From Odoribacter lunatus (lineage in GTDB: Bacteria; Bacteroidota; Bacteroidia; Bacteroidales; Marinifilaceae): a stretch of DNA of 36,286 nucleotides. The notes under the pieces are model-generated. The model was not told the origin of the DNA. It saw only the letters and a program-made list of their open reading frames with translations, and did not search any database. Made by a program: the position numbers and the translations under genes. The stretch spans positions 1 to 36,286 of the forward strand of contig NZ_CALPCZ010000025.1 in NCBI RefSeq assembly GCF_943193135.1, in the 5' to 3' direction. Shown here piece by piece: positions 16,914-25,275 of the stretch; positions within the stretch are counted from its first letter, which is position 1; each line of letters starts with the position of its first letter.

Positions 16914-16996
16914 CCGAGTTCACGAAAACAAAAAGCAAAATAAAAAAAACTCCTGAAAATAAACACTTTCAGGAGTTTTTCTTTTTCTCAATCTTA
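16914..16996 (+). repeat. direct repeat copy 2 (att-like)
   Basis: Second copy of the tRNA-Arg 3' end and terminator, 729 bases after the first. It carries only the last bases of the tRNA (CCGAGTTC plus A) and no tRNA body, so it is the distal att site rather than a duplicated gene. Confidence 0.8.
16945..16985. terminator. bidirectional terminator at the end of the capsule operon
   Basis: The duplicated hairpin CTCCTGAAA / TTTCAGGAG has an A-run of eight on its left and a T-run on its right, so it can stop transcription on either strand. On the minus strand it lies about 45 bases after the wbuC stop codon and is the likely end of the capsule transcript, supplied by the att duplication. Confidence 0.65.
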
Positions 16997-17026
16997 TACA
17001 GCAAAAAGTTTTTTCCAATAGATTAG

Positions 17027-17416
17027 TTAATCCAACATATCTTCCGGTTCTATGGGAATATAAGGGCCATCTTTCACCTCAAATATCACAGAACTCTCCC
17101 TCACTTCTATTGTATGCCATTGGCCTTTCGGAATATGTACTCCATATTTGTTTTCTTGGGGATTTAACTCAAAACGTTCCGTCACTCCTCCTGCATTATT
17201 ATAAAATACCACATCTATCCGTCCCCGCAACAATATATAAGTCTCTGCCGTATGTCGGTGCCGATGAATCGGAAGTATCGTTCCGGGCTCCAAAGCATTT
17301 AATAAACGCTGAGCTTTTGCATCAAGCGAATCATGAAAATTATAATTCATCCGTAAACGCTCCGAATGCTTTGCCTGTGCACAAACATCATCCAAAAGTA
17401 TCTCGTCAATAATCAT
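17027..17416 (-). CDS. WbuC-family cupin-fold metalloprotein
   Basis: 129 residues. Small cupin found at the ends of O-antigen and capsule loci; its reaction is not established. Seen: N-terminal ARHSERLRMNYNFHDS-like segment (AKHSERLRMNYNFHDS), the cupin metal motif HRHRHTAETYILLRGRID near 51-68 (His cluster and Glu), and IPKGQWHTIEV near 95-105 with a further His. The start ATG overlaps the stop of the sugar-phosphate transferase gene by four bases (ATGA), so the two are translationally coupled. Last gene of the capsule operon. Confidence 0.85.
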   Translation of the reverse strand: MIIDEILLDDVCAQAKHSERLRMNYNFHDSLDAKAQRLLNALEPGTILPIHRHRHTAETYILLRGRIDVVFYNNAGGVTERFELNPQENKYGVHIPKGQWHTIEVRESSVIFEVKDGPYIPIEPEDMLD

Positions 17417-18384
17417 AGTCTTTGTCGTGATTGTAAATATTCCTCATGCAAAAAATAATACCTCCGCATAAAAAGAATATAGATTGTAGAAAGGAAAAAG
17501 ATAACCAATACAAAATAAAACCACCTGTTTACAGGCAAATAAACAGCTCCCAACGATATTCCCAATTGAAGTAACATATAAATTGTTGAAACAACAACAT
17601 GCGGAATCTTCAACTCATTTGCCATCAATTGATAAGCATGTTTACGGTGCGCTTGAAATATATTCTCATGTAACATAAAACGGTGACAGATGGTCAATAT
17701 CGTATCCACTCCATATACTGCAAGAAATACCAAATAACTTAAATCACCGGTTTGTATAACCAACCTACCCAACATAAACAATAAGATAAAAGCCATGGAT
17801 ACCGAACCGACATCTCCTGCAAAACACTTGGCTTTCGTACGATAATTGAAAAAACAAAAAATCCCCACGCTTATCAAAACCACCCATATCATCATCGGAT
17901 CAATAAAATCGCTGTACCTGTTTACTATAACAAGTGGCAACAACACAGCTACCGAATACCCACCCGTCATACCATTGATGCCATCCATGAAATTATAGGC
18001 ATTAATAATACCCGTACAAACAATCCATGCCGGAAGGATAATCCACCATTGCCCTGCGGAAAAAAGTCCCCACTGGTAGAACATCAGCAACATCGCGGTA
18101 AAATGAACGATAAGCCGAATACAGTTAGGTACCGACCGCACATCATCCATAAAACTGACAACTGCAATCAGTGTCAAACCTATCAAAAAGCACGGATAGG
18201 GACATGAATTTAATAAGGCATACAACCATACCCCGAAAAGAAATATAACCCCACCTCCCCGCAAAGTAATCCGCTTGTGGGAACTACGATCGTTTGGGCG
18301 GTCGATAATATTCAAACGGTCAGCAATGCGAAAATAAACTACTTCCGCTGCCAACAGTAGCAGAAAAACAAGCAGATAATACAT
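17413..18384 (-). CDS. undecaprenyl-phosphate sugar-1-phosphate transferase (WecA/MraY family)
   Basis: 323 residues with about ten membrane segments. This family starts a polysaccharide repeat unit by moving a sugar-1-phosphate (often GlcNAc, QuiNAc or FucNAc) from a UDP donor to undecaprenyl phosphate. Seen: SFMDDVRSVPN near 85 (catalytic Asp-Asp), NAYNFMDGINGMTGG near 148-162, CFAGDVGSVSMAF near 209-221, and the basic loop FQAHRKHAYQ near 264-273 (HxH-type uracil-side motif). All acidic residues are intact. It lies near the promoter-distal end of the locus after a 4-keto-sugar reductase-like gene, a pairing like WbpV-WbpL, which suggests the first sugar may be a 6-deoxy-HexNAc. That last point is inference. 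Confidence 0.88.
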   Translation of the reverse strand: MYYLLVFLLLLAAEVVYFRIADRLNIIDRPNDRSSHKRITLRGGGVIFLFGVWLYALLNSCPYPCFLIGLTLIAVVSFMDDVRSVPNCIRLIVHFTAMLLMFYQWGLFSAGQWWIILPAWIVCTGIINAYNFMDGINGMTGGYSVAVLLPLVIVNRYSDFIDPMMIWVVLISVGIFCFFNYRTKAKCFAGDVGSVSMAFILLFMLGRLVIQTGDLSYLVFLAVYGVDTILTICHRFMLHENIFQAHRKHAYQLMANELKIPHVVVSTIYMLLQLGISLGAVYLPVNRWFYFVLVIFFLSTIYILFMRRYYFLHEEYLQSRQRL

Positions 18385-18478
18385 CCGTATAAATTAATAA
18401 GGGAATAATTATTGAAAATGTCATGAATCATTCCGTTCTATAGAATGATTTAATTTGGAATGGAAAGTACAAAAGCTA

Positions 18479-18526
18479 CTATGCTAAATATTCACCAGGC
18501 AATGTATCTACAAAATAATGCCTCAT
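18479..18526 (-). pseudogene. PIN-domain toxin 5' stub
   Basis: Overlapping the antitoxin stop (TGATG), a frame reads MRHYFVDTLPGEYLA and stops. It resembles the first strand of a PIN ribonuclease (form: MKYFLDTNVVIDFL), with the catalytic Asp position present in FVDT. The rest of the toxin is gone. Confidence 0.4.
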
Positions 18527-18720
18527 CAGACGCGGTCTTTCTTTTCTCTTTTGTAATCAAAATCTTCAGGTAATTCTATTACACCCCGTAATTTGGTAGA
18601 TACAGGCTTGTTTTTTTTCATCTGTCTGAGTTTGCAAAACCCTTCTTAATTGAAGCTCCACCAATTCTGTACAGTCTTTCCTTTTTTTCGTGCATATCGC
18701 TCTATTTTCTTCAAATGACA
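18526..18720 (-). pseudogene. DUF6364-type antitoxin remnant, two frameshifts
   Basis: Three frames joined end to end read IERYARKKGKT, then TELVELQLRRVLQTQTDEKK, then NKPVSTKLRGVIELPEDFDY with KREKKDRV and a stop. Together they match the Bacteroidetes DUF6364 antitoxins (ribbon-helix-helix-like start, C-terminal GVIxLPEDFDYKKE). Two frameshifts and the missing N-terminus make it non-functional. The stop overlaps the start of the PIN remnant, the usual antitoxin-toxin order. It fills the 380-base gap between the sugar-phosphate transferase and the epimerase genes. Confidence 0.6.
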
Positions 18721-18764
18721 ATAATTCCCAAATAACAATCTACAACCAGCTTTCTTCTTTTATA

Positions 18765-19694
18765 TCAAAAACTTCGGAGAGTTTTAAAGAGACCATCGCG
18801 GGCGCGGACGGGCATTTGGGAAATACCTAAAGCCTTTTTGAGTTTAGCATTGGAAACGACATAATTTTCCGTCAGTTTCCGCAGGCGTTCCAAATTCAGG
18901 GGCAGATGACAGGCTGTGCCCAATCGGGCACAGCTTGTCATCAATCTCCGGTTTACTTTCCAGATATGCGGCTTTTTATTAAGGACCTCACACATCAGGG
19001 AAATCACTTCATTAGTAGACAAAGCCTCATCATCAGCCATGTGATAAATACCCGATGTAACCTTACCCGATAATAATCTGTCAATAACAAAAGTAAGATT
19101 ATCAACCGAAGTGAACGTCCGGTGATTATCAAATGCCCCCAGCGGCCAAGGCAATCCTCGTTTTATCACATTATAGAGCAAATTAAGATTACCTTTATTA
19201 CCCGGTCCGTGAATCATACAGGGACGCAAGATATATACTTCCTTATCTGCTGCCAATACTTTAGACCGGATATACTCTTCCGCTTTAATTTTACTTTCCC
19301 CATAAGGTCCTACTGGAGCAGGGACAATCTCTTCGGTTAAAATATCCCCCATAACAAAATCAGCGGCCGCCTTTACCGAACTAAAAAAAATAAACTTTCG
19401 TGCCTCGGAAGCGAGAAACCAATCAAAAATCTTTTGAGTCAATCCGGTATTAATCTGAAAATAACTGGCTGCATCCGCTCGGTTCTTCGTATCATGCGCT
19501 TTGCCTGCAAGATGAATCACTGCATCAACAGACGGTATCTGCACCCCCTCAAGGTCGCTCCAGGAAAAAGTCTTTACCACACCCTCCTTTTCTGGAGCCA
19601 CAATATCCACCCCATATAGATTATGATACTCCTTTAAGGCAACAACAAGATTGGAACCCACAAAACCGTGGATACCCGTAATAAGTATGTTCAT
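18765..19694 (-). CDS. NAD-dependent epimerase/dehydratase family (4-keto-sugar reductase-like)
   Basis: From ATG 19694 the protein has 309 residues. It is an extended short-chain dehydrogenase acting on a nucleotide sugar. Seen: Rossmann motif ITGIHGFVGSNL near 5-16, VIHLAGKAHDT near 68-78, FFSSVKAAAD near 118, and the active-site pair in PYGESKIKAEE (Tyr-x3-Lys), then RPCMIHGPGNKGN. It resembles WbpV/WbvR-type reductases that make UDP-QuiNAc or UDP-FucNAc precursors, which fits its place just before the WecA-like transferase. The frame is open to a TTG at 19901; the Rossmann fold starts at 19694, so I take that start. The matching 4,6-dehydratase is not in the window. Confidence 0.85.
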   Translation of the reverse strand: MNILITGIHGFVGSNLVVALKEYHNLYGVDIVAPEKEGVVKTFSWSDLEGVQIPSVDAVIHLAGKAHDTKNRADAASYFQINTGLTQKIFDWFLASEARKFIFFSSVKAAADFVMGDILTEEIVPAPVGPYGESKIKAEEYIRSKVLAADKEVYILRPCMIHGPGNKGNLNLLYNVIKRGLPWPLGAFDNHRTFTSVDNLTFVIDRLLSGKVTSGIYHMADDEALSTNEVISLMCEVLNKKPHIWKVNRRLMTSCARLGTACHLPLNLERLRKLTENYVVSNAKLKKALGISQMPVRARDGLFKTLRSF

Positions 19695-19901
19695 GGAATT
19701 ATTTAAGAAAATATACTGGCCGGAAATGGCACATTTAATATCATCACGTTTTTCTGCTACAGCAGCTAAGCTTTCCTCATCACCTACATAAGCAACAATC
19801 GGTTTAACTTCCTCTTCTATTAATCCTTGCTTCTTATATGGCTTAACCTTATTCATCCACTCTTTCCACAAGAGATTGGCGACACCAATATATACTGACA
19901 A
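19695..19901 (-). other. open 69-codon extension upstream of the epimerase; possible gene fragment
   Basis: In frame with and directly before the epimerase start, 69 open codons run back to TTG 19901, nine bases from the end of the preceding gene. The segment reads like real protein (LLWKEWMNKVKPYKKQGLIE and, further on, IVAYVGDEESLAAVAEKRDD) but matches nothing I recognise and is not part of the epimerase fold. It may be the 3' end of a lost gene fused by deletion, or a true extension from a TTG start. Confidence 0.35.
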
Positions 19902-19909
19902 TCATTTAT

Positions 19910-21055
19910 TTATGCATTCAAATATAACTTTTCTATTTCCCTCCAAATAATATGTTGTTCAAAATTATTTACTACAAATTTCCGCCCACTCTGTCCATAT
20001 TCATAGCATAACCTTTTATCATGATAAAACCTCTCTATTGCCATTGACAAACTATCGGGTTCATGTCCTACATATACTCCGGTTTTTTCTTCTATGATTG
20101 AATCTATACATCCTGTCACTTTTGTTGTTACTACAGGAAGTTCCATAGCTGATGCTTCTAATACAGATGTTGGGAATCCTTCGCGATAAGACGGCAAAAC
20201 AAACAGATCCATCATGGCATAATAATATCCCATCTCGGTATTTTTTACATAGCCTGTATTTATTATCCTAGGATTATTTTTTATTATTTTTATTATACCC
20301 TCAGGTAATGCATCACGTTCTTCTAACATTCCCACCAATAATAGAACAATATGAGAATATTTATATTGCAATTGTTGAAAAGCATATATTAGATCTATTA
20401 TTCCCTTATCTTTGACCAAACGTCCGGTAAATCCGATTACAAAATCAGATGACTTTATTTGCCGTTTAGTTTTTAATTCCACCAAATATTGTTCATCTAT
20501 ATTCTGTTTACAAAATCTATCAACATCTATACCATTGCAAGTACCTTTTGATAACAATGTCTGCTTAGAAACTGGATTAAGTCTATCCTCCAAACTTCTT
20601 TGATAAACAGAAGGACTAACACATACCACTTTAGTTGCCAACATTGCGGCTAATCGATCTATTATTATCAATAATTTCCGCTTTAGTCCAGAAGAAGTTT
20701 CATAAACCAAACCATGACGGAAGTAGATTCGTATCGGAACACGCATAACATATGCTGCCAACATGGCAATCAATGCCCCTTTAGGAGTATGTCCCGTGAC
20801 TATATTTATATGTTTATGACAAATATACCGAGCTGTTACAAAGACAGCTTTCAAATCATTCCAAATAGAAATTTTCCGTAAAATGTCTATTGTCCGATAT
20901 TCAAACTCATATACTTTTGAAAGATCCTCTAATTCCTCTGAAGGACTACAAATAATGTATTCTTTATATCCATTATGGGCAAAATATAAAAGTTGCTTCC
21001 CCAAAAAGAATGGAATGACAAAAGAAATATTTACAACATGGAGAATGTTATTCAT
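19910..21055 (-). CDS. GT4-family glycosyltransferase
   Basis: 381 residues. Cytoplasmic GT-B enzyme that adds one sugar to the lipid-linked repeat unit. Seen: N-terminal Rossmann half with a GHTPKGALIAMLAA segment near 90-104, then the donor half with IGFTGRLVKDKGIIDLI near 205-222, PSYREGFPTSVLEASAMELP near 295-314 (the E-x7-E motif), and VVTTKVTGCIDSI. Full length and intact. It is more A+T-rich than the core genes. It starts about 500 bases after the damaged GT4 remnant and precedes the epimerase. Donor and linkage cannot be told from sequence. Confidence 0.88.
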   Translation of the reverse strand: MNNILHVVNISFVIPFFLGKQLLYFAHNGYKEYIICSPSEELEDLSKVYEFEYRTIDILRKISIWNDLKAVFVTARYICHKHINIVTGHTPKGALIAMLAAYVMRVPIRIYFRHGLVYETSSGLKRKLLIIIDRLAAMLATKVVCVSPSVYQRSLEDRLNPVSKQTLLSKGTCNGIDVDRFCKQNIDEQYLVELKTKRQIKSSDFVIGFTGRLVKDKGIIDLIYAFQQLQYKYSHIVLLLVGMLEERDALPEGIIKIIKNNPRIINTGYVKNTEMGYYYAMMDLFVLPSYREGFPTSVLEASAMELPVVTTKVTGCIDSIIEEKTGVYVGHEPDSLSMAIERFYHDKRLCYEYGQSGRKFVVNNFEQHIIWREIEKLYLNA

Positions 21056-21145
21056 TTAAAAATGTCTCTTGGCTTACTATAAAAAACTAATTATTATTCA
21101 AATAAAGACTTCTCCATGAAGAACAAATCTTGTTCAGAGCATATT

Positions 21146-21320
21146 TTAGTACCGTATCATAATTTCTTTCATTTTACTGGACAGTATTTCCGAACTATGG
21201 CTAGGTACTACATAACCATTTAACGCTTCTTTTCCACACTCTGTTGTCACAACTGACAATCTCATGGATAGCTTCTATTATAACCATAGGAAATCAGAAG
21301 CTCCCGTAAATAAAAGTTTC
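21146..21320 (-). pseudogene. GT4 glycosyltransferase C-terminal remnant, frameshifted
   Basis: One frame reads FPMVIIEAIHEI, the heart of the GT4 E-x7-E motif, and the next frame continues VVTTECGKEALNGYVVPSHS with SEILSSKMKEIMIRY and a stop. Joined, they are the end of a GT4 donor domain. The piece lies downstream of the truncated GT4 N-terminal half at 21880-22386, and I read the two as parts of one broken gene. The rest of the 21056-21548 gap shows nothing else convincing apart from the HEPN-like stub. Confidence 0.6.
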
Positions 21321-21451
21321 ATGAGTATCTAAGTAAATAGGACTTGGGGGAAGAAGAGTTTATTTTCTTATAAACAATTCATTATATTTCCTGCTTTGCA
21401 GATCTTCTATAATAAGAGCTATACAAGAATTTAAATCGGGGAGAAGTATTG

Positions 21452-21565
21452 TCATCTAATTTCCAGGCTGTTTCCCCAGCTTCTATTTCGTTTCATCACC
21501 AAATTTGATTTTTCAACAATCAAATTCAAAAATTCAATAATTTCAGACTTAGACAAAGATTGCAT
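21452..21565 (-). pseudogene. possible HEPN toxin 5' stub
   Basis: ATG 21565 overlaps the end of the MNT gene by 17 bases in another frame and opens 37 codons (MQSLSKSEIIEFLNLIVEKS then NLVMKRNRSW) before a stop. Its position and helical start (LNLIVEKSNLVMKR) fit the HEPN partner of an MNT/HEPN pair, decayed early. The family call is tentative because the RX4-6H motif is not present in what remains. Confidence 0.35.
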
Positions 21566-21863
21566 CTCTCAGAATATTATTTTTAAATGATTCTCGTAAA
21601 GAATCTCTAAAATTGATGAGATCGATTTTAGAATTTGTCAATTTTTCAAGTTCTTCTTGAATAGCGACTAAAATGAAAAAATCAGATTCTTCTAAAGTTA
21701 CGACCACATCGACATCACTCGTTTCATTTTGTTGCGAACGGGCAAAAGAACCGAAAACGCCCAAAGATTTAATGCCGAATTTTTTGGAAAAGGCATGCTT
21801 GAATTTTCGTAAAATTTCAAGGACTTCAGATGTTGTCATAGCTTTAAATCGTATTTTTTCCAA
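21549..21863 (-). CDS. MNT-family minimal nucleotidyltransferase (antitoxin type)
   Basis: 104 residues, full length for the family. Seen: GVFGSFARSQQNETSDVDVV near 37-56, with the GSF-x-R and the Asp-x-Asp metal pair of the MNT fold, and VVTLEESDFF after it. Such proteins usually pair with a HEPN ribonuclease and block it by adding AMP. Here the HEPN partner seems reduced to a stub (21452-21565), so the gene is probably an orphan antitoxin. It sits between the two halves of a broken GT4 gene. It is unrelated to sugar polymer synthesis. Confidence 0.8.
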   Translation of the reverse strand: MEKIRFKAMTTSEVLEILRKFKHAFSKKFGIKSLGVFGSFARSQQNETSDVDVVVTLEESDFFILVAIQEELEKLTNSKIDLINFRDSLRESFKNNILRDAIFV

Positions 21864-21879
21864 ATATACGAAGATTTAT

Positions 21880-22386
21880 TTAAGGTGCAATAATTCCTCC
21901 ATTATATACTAATTCTACATTATTCGTAATCCCTTCACACAACAATTTTTTATCATATTCACTGCCCCTCACAATAGTATGACATCTTTTTTGAAGAAAC
22001 TTTTCTAGCGGAAGAAACTTTCTGAAAGCGACACGTATAGAATCAACCCCATGAACAGTATAAACTATTTTACTTTTCGGAAATGCCAATCGGCCTAATA
22101 AGCCTATTTTAGAAGAATGAAGATGGATAATATCCGGTTTGTATTTAAAATATAATTTTATCAATTGAATAAAGACTAAGAAATCATAAAGAATTGATAC
22201 AGGCCTTTTTAAATATTTGATATATTCATTTTTTATCCTGTCATCCAAGAGTTTCCACATTTTTCCATGCTTTCCTCCTACAGCGATAATAACCTCATGT
22301 TCTCCTATTAGCTTATTGGCCAGATTAATTACAACAGATTGTACACTTCCTAATTCACTGAGAATAATCACCTGTAATATTCGCAT
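21880..22386 (-). CDS. truncated GT4-family glycosyltransferase (N-terminal half only)
   Basis: 168 residues against about 360-380 for the family. Seen: the N-terminal GT4 half starting MRILQVIILSELGSVQSVVI, DIIHLHSSKIGLLGRL near 85-100 and IVYTVHGVDSIR near 107-118. The protein stops right after ELVYNGGIIAP, where the donor domain should start, so the sugar-nucleotide site is missing. A frameshifted C-terminal remnant lies at 21146-21320 beyond an MNT/HEPN fragment. Most likely inactive; a residual role in a split enzyme is possible but unlikely since the other piece is also broken. Confidence 0.75.
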   Translation of the reverse strand: MRILQVIILSELGSVQSVVINLANKLIGEHEVIIAVGGKHGKMWKLLDDRIKNEYIKYLKRPVSILYDFLVFIQLIKLYFKYKPDIIHLHSSKIGLLGRLAFPKSKIVYTVHGVDSIRVAFRKFLPLEKFLQKRCHTIVRGSEYDKKLLCEGITNNVELVYNGGIIAP

Positions 22387-22426
22387 AATCTAATAATCAG
22401 CAGAATAAAACCATATTTTCTTATGA

Positions 22427-23185
22427 TCATTTCTTTTTGCTAATTAGTTTTTCTTTCAATGTTCTCAATTGTAGCTTTACTATCAATACTTCAATAAACT
22501 GGGTTCCAAATATTTTCATCATATACCTTTTTAAATATACCAAAAGTCTTACCCGAAAAGGAATCCATGACATGGAAAAATGATGAATGACATAAGTATT
22601 TGAAGTAAGGTGAATTTTAGCAGTTTCATGAGACTTCGGACAAAAATAATCCTTTGGATAAATCGTGATTATATCATTAAAATTACGCAATCCGTTTTTC
22701 AAAATAAATCCCTCTTTTGCCATCCGACTACCTATAATTTCCACATTAGTTGTCGTATCATAACTTCCATCTTCCAATAAAAAATGCCTTTCTGAGTAAT
22801 ATTCCAATTGCCATTGAACCCATTTTCCTCGTTTCTCACTGGCCATAATACCTGTCGGTATATGTGATTCATCCTCAAAACCAGAAAAAGCCGGTAAATC
22901 TAAAAACTTGTCCAGATTTTTCAATACTTCTACATCCGTATCCATGTAAATTCCACCTTCTATATATAAAGCGTAAAGACGAACGTAATCTGTAACAAAA
23001 GCAAATTTACGGGCACTATATGCTTCCTCTACATAAGGAACAGTATGGATGTCGAAATTATCCTCGTTCCAGAGGCGTAGCTCATAATCCGGCAGATATT
23101 TCTTCCAAGAAGCTATACATTTTAAGGCCAGTTCCGGCATTTTTCCATGTCCGAACCAGCAATAATGAATAATTTTCGGAATCAT
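22427..23185 (-). CDS. GT32-like glycosyltransferase (OCH1/DXD type), copy A
   Basis: 252 residues. Seen: the family start MIPKIIHYCWFG, ARKFAFVTDYVRLYALYIEG near 58-77, and GGIYMDTDVEV near 77-87 with the DXD metal site; then FSGFEDESHIPTGIMASEKR. It transfers a hexose or HexNAc-type sugar from a nucleotide donor; the exact sugar is not predictable. Its start codon overlaps the stop codon of the upstream polymerase gene (TAATG). A close paralogue is at 26017-26745, and the two bracket the block of polymerase, GT2 and GT25 genes. Confidence 0.88.
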   Translation of the reverse strand: MIPKIIHYCWFGHGKMPELALKCIASWKKYLPDYELRLWNEDNFDIHTVPYVEEAYSARKFAFVTDYVRLYALYIEGGIYMDTDVEVLKNLDKFLDLPAFSGFEDESHIPTGIMASEKRGKWVQWQLEYYSERHFLLEDGSYDTTTNVEIIGSRMAKEGFILKNGLRNFNDIITIYPKDYFCPKSHETAKIHLTSNTYVIHHFSMSWIPFRVRLLVYLKRYMMKIFGTQFIEVLIVKLQLRTLKEKLISKKK

Positions 23186-24300
23186 TATTTATTAAATAAA
23201 AGGGCAAATTGAAAAGGAGAACATTGATTTGCTCCAGAAAATATATTAGCAATAAAAAGTAACATATAAGAAAACAATATAAAAAGTGAGCAAAACCTAT
23301 GTTTCACATCTGTTCCTTTCCAGTGATAAAACAACTGATAAAATATATAAGCAAGAATCATAAAACGTACTGACACTAAAGGAAAAGCAAAACGGCTTAA
23401 TACTACATTAAGACCAAATATATTAGAGAGTAATACTCCTATAAAAAAAGCCCTGAAATAAACAGTAAAATCATGATTCTCAATCTGTTTTTTTAACCAT
23501 AGTCCCAATATCAATATACAAAGATCCAATACATGCACTAATAAAATTCCAAATCCAGATCCTATCTCCATGTGCATTTCTTCAGCTTCATAAGCATAAC
23601 TATTGTATCCTAACAATTGAAATCCAACAATTAAACTATCCATCAGATAATTCATTATACCATTCCCCAAGAAGAGTGTAAAAAAATAGAGTCCTATAAT
23701 CCAGATTTTTTTATCAATCAGCCAGCACCTCGTACTTCCTAAAAAATAGACCGGTAAAAGTAAGAAGGAGGAATAATGAAAACCGCCTGCCAACACCAAA
23801 AATATAAGATATTTCACAAATTTCCTTTCCTGAATAAAACGAATGCTATAAATAAAAATCATTGTCGCAATAGCATGCCTGATAATATTCAAGTCCACGA
23901 AAATCTTACTGGTCAAAAAATAAAACAATAAGGCAAAAGGCAGGAGATAACGTTTCCTAATAAAAATTAGGTAAAAAAACAAACTTTGGATTAAAACAGT
24001 CATACAAAACAAAACACTGTAATGAATCCTGTTTTCTACCAAAAAACGATTCAAAAATTCATATAAAGGCTCATATTTTATTGAATCAGAGAAATAAAAC
24101 AAGTCTTTATAATGCTGTAAATAGGACATATAATCAATCCCAACTTTATACCGTAATCCTAAAATAACCACAAAAGGAATTATACCTAACAATACCGTAA
24201 TATTAAATAACGACGGTTTTTCTTTCATCTTTATACCTAACACCGCCATTCCGATCATATGCATTAATAAGCCAATATAAATGACGAAAGCTAAAATCAT
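23185..24300 (-). CDS. EpsG-like polysaccharide polymerase (Wzy)
   Basis: 371 residues, almost all hydrophobic with about ten membrane segments. Seen: the EpsG-family core LGLRYKVGIDYMSYLQHYKD near 47-66 (Arg and Asp conserved in the family), LNIIRHAIATMIFIYSIRFI near 135-155, and GGFHYSSFLLLPVYFL near 170-185. Wzy joins repeat units on the periplasmic side after Wzx flips them. It is the only polymerase candidate in the locus. Its stop overlaps the start of the GT32 gene by one base. Confidence 0.83.
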   Translation of the reverse strand: MILAFVIYIGLLMHMIGMAVLGIKMKEKPSLFNITVLLGIIPFVVILGLRYKVGIDYMSYLQHYKDLFYFSDSIKYEPLYEFLNRFLVENRIHYSVLFCMTVLIQSLFFYLIFIRKRYLLPFALLFYFLTSKIFVDLNIIRHAIATMIFIYSIRFIQERKFVKYLIFLVLAGGFHYSSFLLLPVYFLGSTRCWLIDKKIWIIGLYFFTLFLGNGIMNYLMDSLIVGFQLLGYNSYAYEAEEMHMEIGSGFGILLVHVLDLCILILGLWLKKQIENHDFTVYFRAFFIGVLLSNIFGLNVVLSRFAFPLVSVRFMILAYIFYQLFYHWKGTDVKHRFCSLFILFSYMLLFIANIFSGANQCSPFQFALLFNK

Positions 24301-24309
24301 AAGCAGTAT

Positions 24310-25272
24310 TTAAAAACGACGTATAAAGTTTCGCAGTCCAACAACACCTTCTACTATCCAATATCCACGTCCTGCAGCTATCCACAATAATAATTTAACT
24401 ATCAACGGAAAAGTAGCCCTACATATATACGAATCCGCTTCTTTATAAATACCCTTGTATTCCTGCTGGGTATAAAGTCTGCTAAACAAAGCATCCTTAC
24501 GAATTGTCAGCTTCGTATAAATCAAACATCCTAACAAATCTGGATCCCCATCAAATAATTTTTGCATCTCCTCCACAAAACCAAATAACTCATTGAAAGT
24601 CTTATGCGTTAGGTTCCGTACAATAGAAACAGGATTATAAATATAGTGATAAAATGCCTCTGGCAAATAAGCCACATTCGGATGTTGAAGCAAAAGTTGC
24701 GTCACAACTAGTACGTCCTCACAACAATTAATACTTTCATCAAAATGGATAGCATTCTTCTGATAAAGTTCATGCCTTACCAGTTTATTCCACATACTTC
24801 CATGCAGCTTTCCTCTCAATATCTCTTTAAGTACATTCCTAGCTTCTACAGTTTTAGGCTTTTGTTTTTTTAAAGAAACTCTTTGATTGGTATGATTTAA
24901 AAAATCAGCAATTACTACATCTGCTTTCTCTGCTTCAGCCTTTTTATATAACCTTTCTAACATGCCAGATTCAATCCAATCGTCACTATCCACATGAATC
25001 GAATATTTACCCTTGGCCTCTTGAATCCCAACATTACGGGCAGAACTCACACCTCCATTGCTTTTATGGAACACCCTGACTCTTTTATCCTTACATGCAT
25101 ATTTATCGCAAATCCAACCCGAAGCATCAGTACTTCCGTCATCAATCAATAAAACCTCGTAATTAGCATAAGTCTGTCCAAGAATACTATCCACACACAC
25201 CGACAAATAACGTTCAGCATTGTATACAGCCACTATAACAGATATTTCTGGACAATCATCTTTCTCCAACAT
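24310..25272 (-). CDS. GT2-family glycosyltransferase
   Basis: 320 residues. Seen: the GT-A entry ISVIVAVYNAERYLSVCVDS near 10-29, QTYANYEVLLIDDGSTDASG near 33-52, NGGVSSARNVGIQEAKGKY near 73-91, and HVDSDDWIESGMLERLY near 93-109, containing the DxD-like metal site. The C-terminal part (CCEDVLVVTQLLLQHP near 188-203) holds the ED motif typical of the active base in this group. Adds one sugar to the repeat unit at the inner membrane. It lies nine bases before the polymerase start and three bases after the GT25 stop. Confidence 0.9.
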   Translation of the reverse strand: MLEKDDCPEISVIVAVYNAERYLSVCVDSILGQTYANYEVLLIDDGSTDASGWICDKYACKDKRVRVFHKSNGGVSSARNVGIQEAKGKYSIHVDSDDWIESGMLERLYKKAEAEKADVVIADFLNHTNQRVSLKKQKPKTVEARNVLKEILRGKLHGSMWNKLVRHELYQKNAIHFDESINCCEDVLVVTQLLLQHPNVAYLPEAFYHYIYNPVSIVRNLTHKTFNELFGFVEEMQKLFDGDPDLLGCLIYTKLTIRKDALFSRLYTQQEYKGIYKEADSYICRATFPLIVKLLLWIAAGRGYWIVEGVVGLRNFIRRF

Positions 25273-25275
25273 AAA

